Counted from the stretch's first letter, positions 12,333 to 23,226 are shown. The stretch: 64,000 nucleotides of DNA from Galbula dea (GCA_013399015.1 VWZX01002400.1:798974-862973); one strand, 5' to 3'. Notes: generated by a model from the sequence alone, not told the origin. Made by a program: numbers and translations.

Positions 12333-15300
12333 GTAAGAGCCGATCTTTGCTGCAGGTCCTATCCCTCTCACTCACTGCAGGGTTGGGTATATCCTGCTGG
12401 ACATGTGTTCCCGTGTGGGTTTTCCTTTACAGAGGTCCTGCATCTTTGCTGGCTGTCCTCAACTTCTCTTCAGGGCCTGAAATGAGGTACAGGTGTCAGA
12501 AAAAAAACAACTGTTGCCAATGTTCTCAATGTCCTAGGAATCACTTACTTTATTTAAAAGTGACCTAGCTCTATGCCTTCTTGCTTGGTTGGGAAAAGGA
12601 GCTGAATAACACTAGGAAGAAGGGAATACTGTATTCAAGGGGTTACTCCACACAGTAGGATATTAATCTACAGTACTAATATTAGTGTAAGAAGTTGTGG
12701 GAAGGGTTCTCAGTGATTTATCAATCTTTGGCACATCTTGGTGTGTTACAGCATTGCAGAACCAGGAACGTAAGTGTGAATAGTTTCCAACTTAACTGTA
12801 ATGAGCTTTATATTGCAACTGTTGTGTAGGCTTTCTGGAAGTCATTCTCTAGAAGCCTTGTGAAAAAATACAGAGTGTTTCAAGTAATAATGTTCCCATT
12901 CACACTTGGTAAGGCAATTTTTAGCTGTGATTACTTGTTTTCTTTGAGTTCTGACAGTTTTCTTTATTGAGTTGGAGAGGAGGAGGTGGCTCTACTGCTT
13001 TTTTAAACTGGAAGTCCTTTGACAAGTTAACTAAAGATTAAAGCAACAGACATAAGTCAAAGCTCTCTGAAGCTGGTGGTTATTATTGTTTGTGGTCTTT
13101 TGTCTTGAGAGTAAAACTGGGTTTGATCTAGAGCAATAATGAGAGATTCCTATATTTGGTATAGTTCAATTCCTTCACAGATCACTGAACAATCACAATT
13201 GCCTGTTATTTTTACTTGGTTAAAAAATCTAAATTGGCTTTTTAAAAAACTCTTTTGGAAGCTGCATGGTTAAACTAAGCCCTTGCAGGTTCAAGAGGTT
13301 TCCCTGGAGAAAGCAGTTCTTGTTCTGGTGTCAAAGCAGCCTCCTTTTCTCTTTCTCCTCCTGCAATTTAATTTACTGAAACCGGTTTGCACTGCTACAT
13401 GGTTGGTATCAAAAATAGAACCATGCAAGAACCATGCATCAAGTTACTTGTAAAAAATACCAACAGGATCAAGAGTTTTTCTTCCCTGATGGGAAAAAGA
13501 AGTGTTTTCTGAAACCACTGTCCCAGTGGGATGCCTCAGTGTGCCAGCTCCACCCTCCCATTTCCAAAGAGCTCTGGAAACTATCAGGAGGAGAAAGATA
13601 CTTGACTCCTCCAGATAATTCTTTAGGGCTCTTTTTTTTTTTTATTCCCCAAAATTAAATTCCAGAAATTGGTGTTTAAACAGAACCCAGAAATGTGGTC
13701 TTCTCCTTGGCAAAAACAAATGCATGGTGCAGGCCAGTGCATAGTCTCACTTCACACTTACTCATTTTCAGGCTGTTAGGCTCTCTGGAAAGTGCTGTTT
13801 CTTTGGGGATGAAGGAGCTGTTGGACTGTAAGGTGCTTCATAAAGGGTTGTGTTACTGTGTAATGGGTCTGGATGTATTTTGACAGCCTTGCATTGGGAA
13901 CCTGGTGCATTAAACCCTTGCTAAGGAGATGGAATGGTTCAGTGTAATTGCTTTTGAACATCCAGCTTCCTTCTGAGAAAATCAGTCAGCTGCTTTTAAA
14001 TCCCAGAGGCACTGAGTGATCAGAGGGGGCTCTGGAAAACGTTACCCGTTCAGGCTCTAGAGCACATTCTCTGTACCCCTTCCTCACCCCAGGGAAAAAT
14101 GAAGGCAGGAGGGAGTGTGTCCAAAGACAGCCTTTTTTCTCTCCATTGCTATAGTTACTTGGCAATTAGGTCCTCTCAGTGTAATATTGAGTATTTATTA
14201 TTGTAAGACTCCAAGGTAATGTTTAGAGCATGCCGTTTTGGAAAACCTTTTTTGCATTTTACAGCCCAGCATGTGCTGTCCCAGGGTTCCTTCCCTCCCT
14301 ACTCCCCTCACACTGTCTTCTCCCTCCTTTCCAGTAAATAAATACATGAAAAAAATAAGAGGAGGCTGAAATGAATCCAGAAATCTTAAAGAAATCCCTG
14401 TCTTTCCTGATGAAAGTCAACTTTTAGTTGATTCAGAGCTTGTTATCACCAGATTTTTTAACTATATAGCTACCTTGAGTTGTGTGTTAGACTAGAAAGA
14501 CTACTCAAAGACAAAAAGTTAGGCATTCATTTAATCTGCTGGTTAGCTTTGCAGCAGGTGGCCATTGAACAAGCTAGAGGCTAAATTGGGAAGCTAAGAT
14601 GTATAGGTACTACTGTTATTCTTCAGAGTTGCAGTTTCTCTGGTGTCTAGTGGAAGAAGCTGTACAGGGTGCACATCCACATACACACATGGAGGTGAGG
14701 AGGCTCTCTGGAGCTGCCCCAGCCAGAATTTAAAGGCCCTTTTCAGCAGAAGAGACTTTCTCTTCTTTCAACTGTTAGCCCTAGCTTATACATAGAATCA
14801 CAGAATCATTAAGGTTGGAAAAGAACTCTAAGATCATCAAGTCCAGCCATTAACCTGCACTGCCAGGTCACCACTGAACCCTGTCTCTCAGCACCACATC
14901 TACACATCTTTCAAAGCCCTCCAGGGATGGTGACTCCACCACTGCCCTGGGCAGCCTGGGCCAATGCTTGACAACCCTCTTGGTGAAGAAAATTTTCCTC
15001 ATGCCCAACCTAAACCTCCCCTGGCACAACTTGAGGCTGTTTCCTCTTGTCCTATCCCTTATTGCTTGGAAGGAGAGACCGCCCCCCACCTCGCTCCAAT
15101 CTCGTCTCAGGGAGCTGCAGAGAGTGAGAAGGTCTCCCCTGAGCCTCCTCTTCTCCAGGCTATGCAACCCCAGTTCCCTCAGCTGCTCCTCACAACACTT
15201 GTGCTCTAGACCCTCCACCAGCTTCATTTTCAAAGAATCCTACAGCATCCCTCCTGCCTCTTCCCCACTGGAAACTGCTACACTCTTGATCTCCTCTTTT

Positions 15301-15576
15301 CCAAAGAATACACAGAAGTTCTCCCATAGTTTTAAATAACATGAGTCACTTCCCCCCCACACAATTATTATTATTTTTTCTGCCAAGAGTAGCAGTGATC
15401 TGCAGAGGAAGAGAGCAGTGTAGGAGTTCTCTGCTTGAAATGCTTGACACAGCCTTGCTCATGGGCTCTCATTTTGCTCTCTGTACTTCCAGAATGCTGC
15501 TTTTATGGTCCAGAGAGAATCAGATCTGGGCAGGAAGCTTCAACTCTCCATTTTCTTGTCTTTTTTCCCCTCACAG
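12333..15576. other. Gene-poor interval or putative intron
   Basis: This stretch is AT-rich, with one antisense CR1 fragment at 14792-15236 and a T-run near 13629-13641. If the divergent transcript exists, this would be its intron, with donor GTAAGA at 12333 and an acceptor whose pyrimidine tract ends CCCCTCACAG at 15576. No other coding exon is recognised. Confidence 0.4.
14792..15236 (-). mobile_element. CR1 LINE 3' fragment, type B
   Basis: The minus frame reads LEHKCCEEQLRELGLHSLEK, then RRLRGDL, then LKLCQGRFRLGMRKIFF and HWPRLPRAVVESPSLEGFER: the C-terminus of CR1 ORF2 with few disabling changes. On the plus strand the copy starts with the reversed 3' octamer tail (CATAGAATCACAGAATCATT). 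It is of the same type as the copies at 19.2, 20.7, 34.4, 41.0 and 51.5 kb. Confidence 0.9.
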
Positions 15577-15578
15577 AT

Positions 15579-15677
15579 ATGAGTCACAATTACCAGCAGA
15601 TACTGGTGCTTATTTTTCTCTTCGCCTTTGTTGTTGTTGCTTGGACAGCAAGAAGGTTTTCAGAGTCCAAAGCCTGA
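15579..15677 (+). CDS. Candidate 32-residue single-pass membrane micropeptide
   Basis: I do not recognise this as a named gene. The frame starts ATG AGT CAC, two bases after a near-ideal 3' splice site (pyrimidine tract about 15550-15572, then CACAG). The product has a polar N-terminus (MSHNYQQ), one continuous hydrophobic helix at residues 8-24 (Leu, Ile, Phe and Val with Trp22), and a basic tail RRFSESKA with a PKA-like RRxS (Ser28). This layout resembles one-helix regulators such as sarcolipin in size only; I see no sequence match to them. With the proposed upstream exon ending CTTG, the -3 base would be G, an acceptable initiation context. The frame is open upstream through the pyrimidine tract, so it could also be read as a longer open frame from 15435, but that start lies before the acceptor. 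Alternatives are chance, or an exon of something larger. Confidence 0.4.
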   Translation: MSHNYQQILVLIFLFAFVVVAWTARRFSESKA

Positions 15678-16970
15678 AGAAAGAGAAACCCCTCTTCAGC
15701 AGGACTTTGCCCTCAAGTGGGAAAAATGCCAGCCACTCCATTAAGTCTACTTTGCTGCTCTTACTGATTTTATGTGGAAGGCAGTTGGATACCATGGGGA
15801 TGAGCAATAGGCTACGGGCCGAAGTAGACCAGCATTAGGGGAGGCAGCTCAGGCTTTTCATGGTGATCACCTTCATGATCAAGTTCATTTTGTATCTGTG
15901 CTGGTGTATTTTCATGGCAGTTCTGCAAAGCTGAGGTCATTCTGTGTTCAGGAGCGTGGTACTGCTCCTTAGAGCTGTCAGGTAGGGCTGACTGAAGTGG
16001 GACTTGGCAGAATGGAACAAGATGTGTCACAGCTTGTGGTGCTAATTCTGCTGGAAGCTGCTTTTGCTGGGAATATGAAGTTTCTCCCCAAAATCTCTGG
16101 AGAAAAGCAGTTGGCATGGAAAGACTGATCTGAGTTTTGGTATCTCATAGGTTACAGGCTTTAGCTCTGCTGTGACGTTTCTCACCTTTGTTTGATGTGA
16201 ACTATTTTGTCATCCTTTTTTTAGCTTACTAGTGAAATACACTGCATTGGTAGAGGTTTTCTAATGAATATGCCTGTGAATGAGTGCTGGTTTTCAGCTC
16301 TTTAAATATGTTTTTCCATCTGTCCATGTCACTGGCTAATTCTATACAGATTCTAGCTAGTGAACTGTGACTATTGTATTAAAGAATCCAAACCCTTCCA
16401 ATTCTTTTGGCTGGTATATTAGCAAGCTTCAAGTGAAGTGTTGTGTGTCAAGGAAAAACTAAGGGAATGGAAAGTTTTGTTTCTTTCTGGTGAGTTTAAT
16501 CAGCTTCTCCTTGATTCTTTTTAATGAGAGGCTGCAGACATTATTACTAGAGTTAATGACCAAGTTTGAGAAGAATGTTTTCAAGTCTCTCTCTGCTCAA
16601 GCTAAAGAAATTTCTGAAAGCTCATGTTTATCAGTTTGAAAATATAAAGTTAAGAGAGCAGATGCAAGCACAGAAATCAACAGCATTCTAGGGCATTCAG
16701 CTAAGTGGAGCGTGCTTGAAAACCAGCAATCCCAGTAGACCTGCAGTCCACTATGCTGGACTGATAGTTTAAAAAAATGCCTCATAGTCCTTTTCTGAAC
16801 AAGCATTACTGGGGTTTCTTGAGGTCATATTTGCCCATCTTGTATTAACCAGTTTGTGGAATATGATTGGATTGAAATCTGTGAGACATGTGAAAACTGT
16901 GGCTGCAAAAAATTCCAAAGCATGTCCAGACACAATGTTCTCAGAACATGGGAAGGTACTTTTGGGCTGA

Positions 16971-16976
16971 AATAAA
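16971..16976 (+). terminator. Putative polyadenylation signal AATAAA
   Basis: A canonical AATAAA is followed 41 bases later by a (TG)9 run (17017-17034). A G/T-rich stretch at that distance is what a vertebrate cleavage site requires downstream. It lies 1.3 kb after the micropeptide stop and would define that gene's 3' end. AATAAA also occurs by chance in AT-rich DNA, so the call rests on the combination. Confidence 0.35.
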
Positions 16977-17008
16977 ACAAATGCTATTAGTGAATGAGGA
17001 TGTTACTT

Positions 17009-17034
17009 TATATATATGTGTGTGTGTGTGTGTG
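17009..17034 (+). repeat. (TA)4(TG)9 microsatellite
   Basis: A short alternating tract, four TA units followed by nine TG units. It is a simple repeat likely to vary in length between individuals. It may double as the downstream G/T-rich element of the AATAAA at 16971. Confidence 0.9.
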
Positions 17035-17216
17035 AAGATGAAAATTCTTCTGTGTCCAAGATCTGGACCCAGATTGCAGAGGTGTAACTATTTGACATGA
17101 CTTTCTGCTAAATTCCCTCACTGTGGGTGTCTCAGTCTGTGAAAGAGAGATAGGGAATGTGACTCAGTCTTCACTGTTTATGCTAAACAATTATAAGGAA
17201 TTGTAAGTTCATCCTG

Positions 17217-17854
17217 AGCCAGCAATGTGTCCTCAGAGCCAAGGGGGCCAGTGGTCTCCTGGGGTCCATGAAGGAGTGTGACCAGCAGGTCAAGGGAGGT
17301 GTTCTTCCCTTCTATTCTGCCCTATTCAGGCCACAGCTGGAATCCTGGGTCCAGTACTGGGGTCCCCAGTTGAACTGAGACCAGGAACCAGTGGAGAGAG
17401 TTCAGCAGAGGCTCCCAAGATGCTGAGGGCACTGGAGCAGCTCTGGGAGGAGGAAAGGCTGAGAGCCCTGGGGCTGCTTAGCCTGGAGAAGAGCAGCCCC
17501 AGAGGGGAGCTGCTCAGTGCTGAGCAAGAGCTGAAGGCTGGGGGCAAGAGGCTGGGGCCAGACTCTGCTCAGTGGTGGCCAGGGAGAGGCCAAGGGGCAC
17601 TGGGCACCAACTGGAAGCCAGGAGGTTCCAGCTGAGCAGGAGGAGAAGCTTGTTTGGTGTGAGGGTGTTGGAGCCCGGGCCCAGGCTTTGCAGAGAGGCT
17701 GTGGAGTCTCCTTGTGTGGAGAGATTGCCAAGGCAGCTGGAGGTGATGCTGGGCAAGCTGCTGTGGGTGCCCCTGCTGGAGCAGGGGGGTTGGGCTGGGT
17801 GAATCCCAGAGGTCACTTCCAACCCCCACTTGTCTGGGATTCATGGATTCTGTG
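17217..17854 (+). mobile_element. CR1 LINE 3' fragment, type C
   Basis: A 5'-truncated CR1. Plus frames read RALGLLSLEKSSPRGELLSA, then after frame shifts RRRSLFGVRVLEPGPRLCRE, AVESPCVERLPRQLEVMLGK and LLWVPLLEQGG, which align with the usual CR1 ORF2 end (HWxRLPREVVESPSLE). The 3' hairpin CCCCTGCTGGAGCAGGGG (17770-17787) and terminal GGATTCTGTG follow. It closely resembles the copies at 23.2, 29.6, 37.5, 49.3 and 53.5 kb. Confidence 0.9.
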
Positions 17855-19194
17855 AAATGGCCAAAGCCAGATGTACTTGGTGCCTGTAGCAATATGCGTA
17901 TTTGAGTGCTGTGTAACCTTTCATTTCTCTGCCATAGCTGTGAAAGTGCTGCACTTGTAGTAGAATGTCTCATTTTTTGACTTCTTAAGTTGCTAGGTTT
18001 ATTATCTTTTATGTTAATCAAATGAACAGATCTGCTTGGTTACTGATGGCATGGAAAAACGTCTGGGTTTAGCATTCTTAGTAGGGACAGGAATGCCTCC
18101 AACCTCACATTAAATGGGCAGTATGTTGTTTTTCATTAAATGCAGTATTTTGATTTACTCATCAGCTCCTGCAGTGAATGGGGAAACTCTTAAAACCTTT
18201 ATAGTCCAAGAGTACCCTCAGCAAACTTGCTTTGGAATCTGAAAGGGAGAGAAGCTTATTTTTTGATTGTTTGTGTGCTATTTTGACAGTGTGTACAGAG
18301 ATCTCCATAGTGAGGACTATCTGTGGCTTGAATATGGAGTTCCAAGCCATTGGGTGGTGGTGTAGTTACCTTTTTCCAACATTAGTTTCCAAGAAACACT
18401 CGGTTTTCAGGCTCAAATCAAGTGATGCTGCTGGTTTACTGACTGACTAATAAAACCCAGCAAGCTAAACTTTACCATTGCTGGAAGACTCTTGCAGCAG
18501 TAAATTCAATTTATGAGAACCCCTAATAAAAGTTTACATATCTTTCAAGTGCCATGAGCTTGACATGAAAGAAACTGGGCAATCTGAACTAAAAAAAGGC
18601 TCTAGATGTCTCTTTCTTTAATAGAAAAGTGAATATTCAGTGAAGCATGAAGGTTTTCTCTAGGACCTTGTTTCTAGGCGTGTTCTCACTGTTACCCTTG
18701 GTCCTGGCTAAACTCTGGGCTAAACAAAGCAAATAGCATTTCAGCATGCATGCAAGAGGGCAAAATAAAAAACACATTGTGTTGGACCACAAAGGCTTTA
18801 TGAAGTTCTGGTGAAATGTGAAAAGTACTTTGTAATGCTAATAAGTATTTATCCTTCTGCTCCCTTCAGTATACATCAAATGTAGAGGGAGAGCACATGT
18901 ATTTTATAGCTGCTGATTGCAAGATCAAAAGCTTTGTTATTAATTGCACATGAATCTGTTGTTGTAGGGCTGTTCGGCCATCAACTGGCATCACCCTTTG
19001 TTTCCTTTGGTTGTAGACCCTTGATTTAAAGATGCATAGTGCCTGATATGGAGCCTTTGGAGCACACTCTTGTCTGCTTAGATGGGTGGGTCCATGCTGG
19101 GAGGGGTGGGAAATGCCTGTGGCACAGGTAATGCTACCCCACAGCACTTAGATTTATCAAATCTCTCTGAATTTGGTGTCAATCCCTCCACAAA
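17855..19194. other. Intergenic, nothing recognised
   Basis: AT-rich sequence between two CR1 copies. Open frames are short, without domains or good splice context. I see no RNA gene, repeat array or regulatory motif worth naming. Confidence 0.6.
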
Positions 19195-19993
19195 TCACAG
19201 CAGAAGGCAGCTGGAGTTAAATCCAGTTGGCAGGTGGTCCCAATTGGTGTTCCCCAGGGCTCACTTTTGGGACCAGTTCTGTTTAATATCTTTATTGATG
19301 GTCTAGACAAGGGGATCAAGGGCAACCAGATGACACGAAGTTGGGTGGGAGCACTGATATGCTCGAGGGTAGGAGGAAGCCAGCAGTGTGCCCAGGTGGC
19401 CAAGAAGGCCAAGAGCATCCTGGTTTGGATCAGCACTAGTGTGACAGCAGGACTAGGGCAGGGATTGGCCTCCTGGACTGGGCACTGGGGAGGCCACACC
19501 TCTAATCCTACGTTCAGTTTTGTTCACCTCACTCCAAGAGGGACATTGAGGTACTGGAGTGTGTCCAGAGAAGGGCAATGAAGGTGGTGAAGGTACACAT
19601 GTTGTGAGGAGCAGCTGAGGGAACTGGGGTTGGTTAGCTTGGGGAAAAGGAGGCTTAGGGGAGACCTTCTGGCTCTCTCTATCTCCCTGGAAGGAGGCTG
19701 GAGCCAGGTGGGGGTTGGTCTCTTCTTCCAAGGAGCAAGTGACAGGATGAGAGGAAGCAGCTTGAAGTTGTGCCAGAAGAGGTTTAGTTTGAACATGAGG
19801 AACAATTTATTCACTTCAGAAGTGGTTAAGCATTGGAACAGGTTGCCCAGGGCAGTGAAGTCACCATCCCTGGAGGGGTTCATAAAACCTGTAGATGTGG
19901 TGCTGAGGGGCATGCTTTAGTGGCATGGTGGCGTTGGGTCAACAGCTGGACTTGTTGATCTTCAAGATCTTTTCCAACCTGAATGATTCTATG
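19195..19993 (+). mobile_element. CR1 LINE fragment with reverse-transcriptase remnant, type B
   Basis: This is the longest CR1 copy in the window. It starts in the reverse-transcriptase domain: the plus frame reads GVPQGSLLGPVLFNIFIDGL, the conserved RT palm motif of non-LTR elements. After a deletion and frame shift, DDTKLGGSTDMLEG marks the catalytic FADD/YADD region, here read as P-D-D in another frame (about 19328). Later come LGKRRLRGDL, LKLCQKRFSLNMR and HWNRLPRAVKSPSLEGF. It ends in an ATGATTCTATGG-type tail. The copy is broken by deletions and frameshifts and cannot retrotranspose. Confidence 0.93.
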
Positions 19994-20707
19994 GCTACAA
20001 CTGTAGTTCCATATGAGGAGCTTTCAGCCTTCTGAGGTCCACTCCACACTGCAAGCTGCAGTCTACCAGGGAGACTCTAGGCCTACATCTTAATAAACAA
20101 ACAAACCAAAATTCCCTTAAGCCTGTCCTGCTATAAACAAGCAAAGCAAGCAGCTGGTCCGTGTTTGGGAATATGTTATATCAACTGCAGATGGAATCTG
20201 CAGCTCTTCCTAATGCAAAGATGTTTGGGAAAACAAAAAGCAGCTGTTTATTCTTCTTTATACCTATTAGCAGGAAATCAAAATCCAGGATGCTTGTATT
20301 TGTGCCACTAAGCAAAACATCCTCTTGGCCTCAACATTTATTTGGATCTCAAATTGTTTAAAAGACACTGGGCTGCCTAATTCTACTCTTGCTCTGCTGC
20401 TTCTGCAAGCAGCTAGAAACAGTTTCTGGTCCTAACTCTAAAAGTAGAGTTATTGAATACTTTGCATGAATTTTGTGGCAAAAAATAATGATGTTTAGAA
20501 AATGTATTTTCAAATGTATCAGTTCTGTCCTTCCAGACCCTGCCCCAAGGCAAACAACCTTGTAAAATGAGTGAACAATTTGCCCTTTGTAATGTACAGG
20601 GTTGCTTCTCTTAAGTAGCTCTGGGGGGATGTAAGGGCTGAAAGATCTAGAGACTGCAAACGGGAAGCTGTTTAGGATTGCTGTGGCTGACAAATTGGGT
20701 TTAAGGA

Positions 20708-21089
20708 TGTTGGACTAAGGGAAGTGGGGTTGCTTAGCCTGGAGAAAGGAGGCTGAGGGGAGACGTGACTTTCTCCAACTCCCTGAAAGGAGCTGGAGGG
20801 AGGTGGGAGTTGGTTTCTTCTCCCAAGGAACAATGGATAGCACAAGAAGTAACAGCGTCAAGTTGCACCAGGGGAGGTTTAGGCTGGATATTAGGAAAAA
20901 CATTTTCAGTGCCAGGGTGATTAAGCATTGGCCCAGGCTGCCCAGGGCAGTGATGGGGTCACCGCACCTGGAGGTGTTTATGACATGTGTAGATGTGCTG
21001 AGAGACATGGTTCAGTGGTGACCTAGCAGTACAGGCTGGACTTGATGATCTTGGAGGTCATTTCCAACTGAAAAGATTCTGTGATTCTA
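20708..21089 (+). mobile_element. CR1 LINE 3' fragment, type B
   Basis: Contains LSLEKGG-like sequence, then in the plus frame SVKLHQGRFRLDIRKNIFSA and HWPRLPRAVMGSPHLEVF, ending GATTCTGTGATTCTAC. It lies just upstream of the CAPZB CpG island, so the CAPZB promoter is preceded by only about 180 bp of non-repeat DNA before the island begins. Confidence 0.9.
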
Positions 21090-21269
21090 CTTTTCCTCAT
21101 CACTTTGGAGCTTAAGTAGATGTGTTGCAGGCAATAGCGATGGTCTATTACTTCCCTCAGTACAGTCCAGTTCTCAGCGCTGATCAGGTCACCAAAACGT
21201 CACTTGTTGGGGCTGTCGTTTTCGTTTTGCGTGCCAGCCTGGAGCTGGCTTTTCTTTAACGCTGAGACC

Positions 21270-21850
21270 ATTTAATCGTTTAAAGTCTGACGAAGACACG
21301 ACACGCTGGCCGCCGAAAGACCCGGGGCTGACTGCCCACCCGCACCACGAGGGCCTGCGCGACCACTCGCAGGCCNCGGAAGTGGAAGGGCCGCGGCCTG
21401 TCTCGGAGGGAGACCGGACGGGACCGGGAGGGGCCGCCGCCGTTGCTACCGCCCAGAGCAGCCCCGCCGAGCCGCCATGGTAAGGGCGAGGGGAGAGGCT
21501 CCTCGTCTCTGCCTGCTCCCCCTCCCAGCGCTACGCTTCTTCTCGGCGGTGCTGCCCCGTCCCGTCCCATCCCCCCGGTGCCGCGCCCCCGCGGCTACTT
21601 CGCCCCCCCCTTCCCCGCCACGGTCGCCTCACAGTAGGGCGGCGGAGCGGATAGGCCTCGTCCGGCTCTGTGTTGAGGGTGGGCCCGAGCCCATATTGCC
21701 AGCAGAAAGGGAGGGGTGAGCTGGCCTGGCCTGGCCTGGTGCTGGGGGCGGCGGCGGGGGGGCCTTTGGCCGGGGTTCCGCAGGGCTTAGTGGGGGGCAG
21801 CGGGGACATGGGGCCGCCAGGCCTGCCTGGCTGCTCCCGGTTCGGTTACT
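21270..21850 (+). promoter_or_regulatory. CAPZB: CpG island and promoter of CAPZB
   Basis: A GC- and CpG-rich block surrounds the CAPZB start codon. An ETS/GABP-type site NCGGAAGTG lies at 21376-21384, its first base being the window's single ambiguous N. GCCGCC runs precede the ATG, and the initiation context GCCGCCATGG doubles as a YY1-like site. A TATA box is not evident, as is usual for housekeeping genes. A short GGCCT triplication lies near 21722-21738. Open frames of 64-136 codons on both strands are by-products of GC content. Confidence 0.85.
21477..21479 (+). CDS. CAPZB: CAPZB coding exon 1 (initiator methionine only)
   Basis: The ATG in GCCGCCATGG is followed immediately by the donor GTAAGG (intron from 21480). 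Only Met1 is encoded here, and exon 2 begins with Ser2 in phase 0. This agrees with the known CAPZB protein start (M-S-D-Q-Q). The 5'UTR lies upstream in the CpG island; its start cannot be set from sequence alone. Confidence 0.88.
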
Positions 21851-23226
21851 TCCAGGTTTCTGGGTCTGATACCTGATGTGGTGTTTACAGAGGGAATGCT
21901 TCCGCTTTGGCCGGCGAATGTTGCTGCTTGATGTTGTTGTAAAGGGTGCGAGGGGCTGAATGCAGTAGCGGTGGTGGCTAAGAGCGATGGGGGAGGCCCC
22001 GGTCTGCTCTTTCTGCCGTTCATGAATCCAAATTGTCACCTACGGTCTGGCATTTCCTCTGGAAGCTGGACTTGCTCGTTAAGGTGTGCTAAGATCTAAT
22101 GGAATCTGCAAAACAGAGGAAAGCCAAGCGCAGTTAGTGTAGGTGATGTTGCAGCGGTGGGTGCTGCTTGGCTGCCTGCTTGAGAACTTTCCTTATTCCA
22201 GAGGAGAACCTCTGGGTTCTCTTTTTAAGTCACGTAAAATAATCTCCATCTTGCTGTGTGTTTGCTGAATGGATTAGCCCAGGTCACAACACCTTTCAAT
22301 TTCATTTTGGCACGGTGTGTAAAGGGAGAAGATTTCATCAGCTCTAACCAAAGGCAGCAATGAGAACAGGAACTGGCCCAGGCCCTAGACTGCTCCCAGC
22401 GCTGCCTGGGTGGATGTGTGCTTTTGTGGAGCCTGCATCAGGCAGTGTAACCCCCATGGATGTAATCACTGAGATGCTTCATGCTGTTTGTGATTCAGGT
22501 TTTCCAACATAACAATTTAAGAATGTTCATATGTGTTTCCATTTAAAGAACAGCCACGCAGTGCCTGGCTCTCTAAAGGCTGGTTAAGCAAGCAAGTGTA
22601 ATCCTTTACTACTTTCCTTCAACCATAAGAATATCAGAGGCAATACTTTGTTTTTAATTCAGAGCTGAAGATTGTGGTGATCTTAGCACCTGTATTGCAC
22701 AGGCTAAAGATCTTTAGTTTCTAGTGAAAGGTGATGAATGGTTGAGATTAAGGTTCTGCTCCTCTGTTCTTCTTTGAACAAACAAGATGCTGTATCTGAC
22801 TTCTGAGTGTGGGAGGTGACAGGATGGAGCATATTACATCAATTCATTTTAATATACTAAAATCTCTCTGTGTGAGACCTGACTGTAGAATTTGAAATCA
22901 GGATTCCAACAAGCTAGCTTAACTTCTTCCATGGCAAAAATCCTCACAGGAAAAGAATTCAAGGGAAACAAGTATGCTTTGTGTGAAAAAAACAATGCTG
23001 CTAACTGGCTGCTTTTAAGGAGATATGAAAGCATGCTGTAGGGAGAATCTAGTCAGGGTTTAAAGGTAACTATGTCAGTCTGCTGGAGGAGGTAGAGCAC
23101 AAGTCCTTTAGGAATTTCCTGAGTGTTACAAGCTTCTGCTGTCTCCTGGTTTCTCATATTTGGTCATGGAGACCACTGGGTGTAGGAGAAATTTCATCAG
23201 AACTTCCAACACAGTGTGCTAGCCAC

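Larger units (their letters stand above)
15577..16990 (+). other. Putative terminal exon of a micropeptide mRNA
   Basis: These are proposed exon bounds: the acceptor AG at 15575-15576 after a long pyrimidine tract, and cleavage shortly after the AATAAA at 16971-16976. An earlier ATTAAA near 16378 could be an alternative signal. The interval is free of recognisable CR1 and other transposons, unlike both flanks, and holds the 32-codon frame at its very 5' end. This is an inference from signals alone. Confidence 0.35.
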
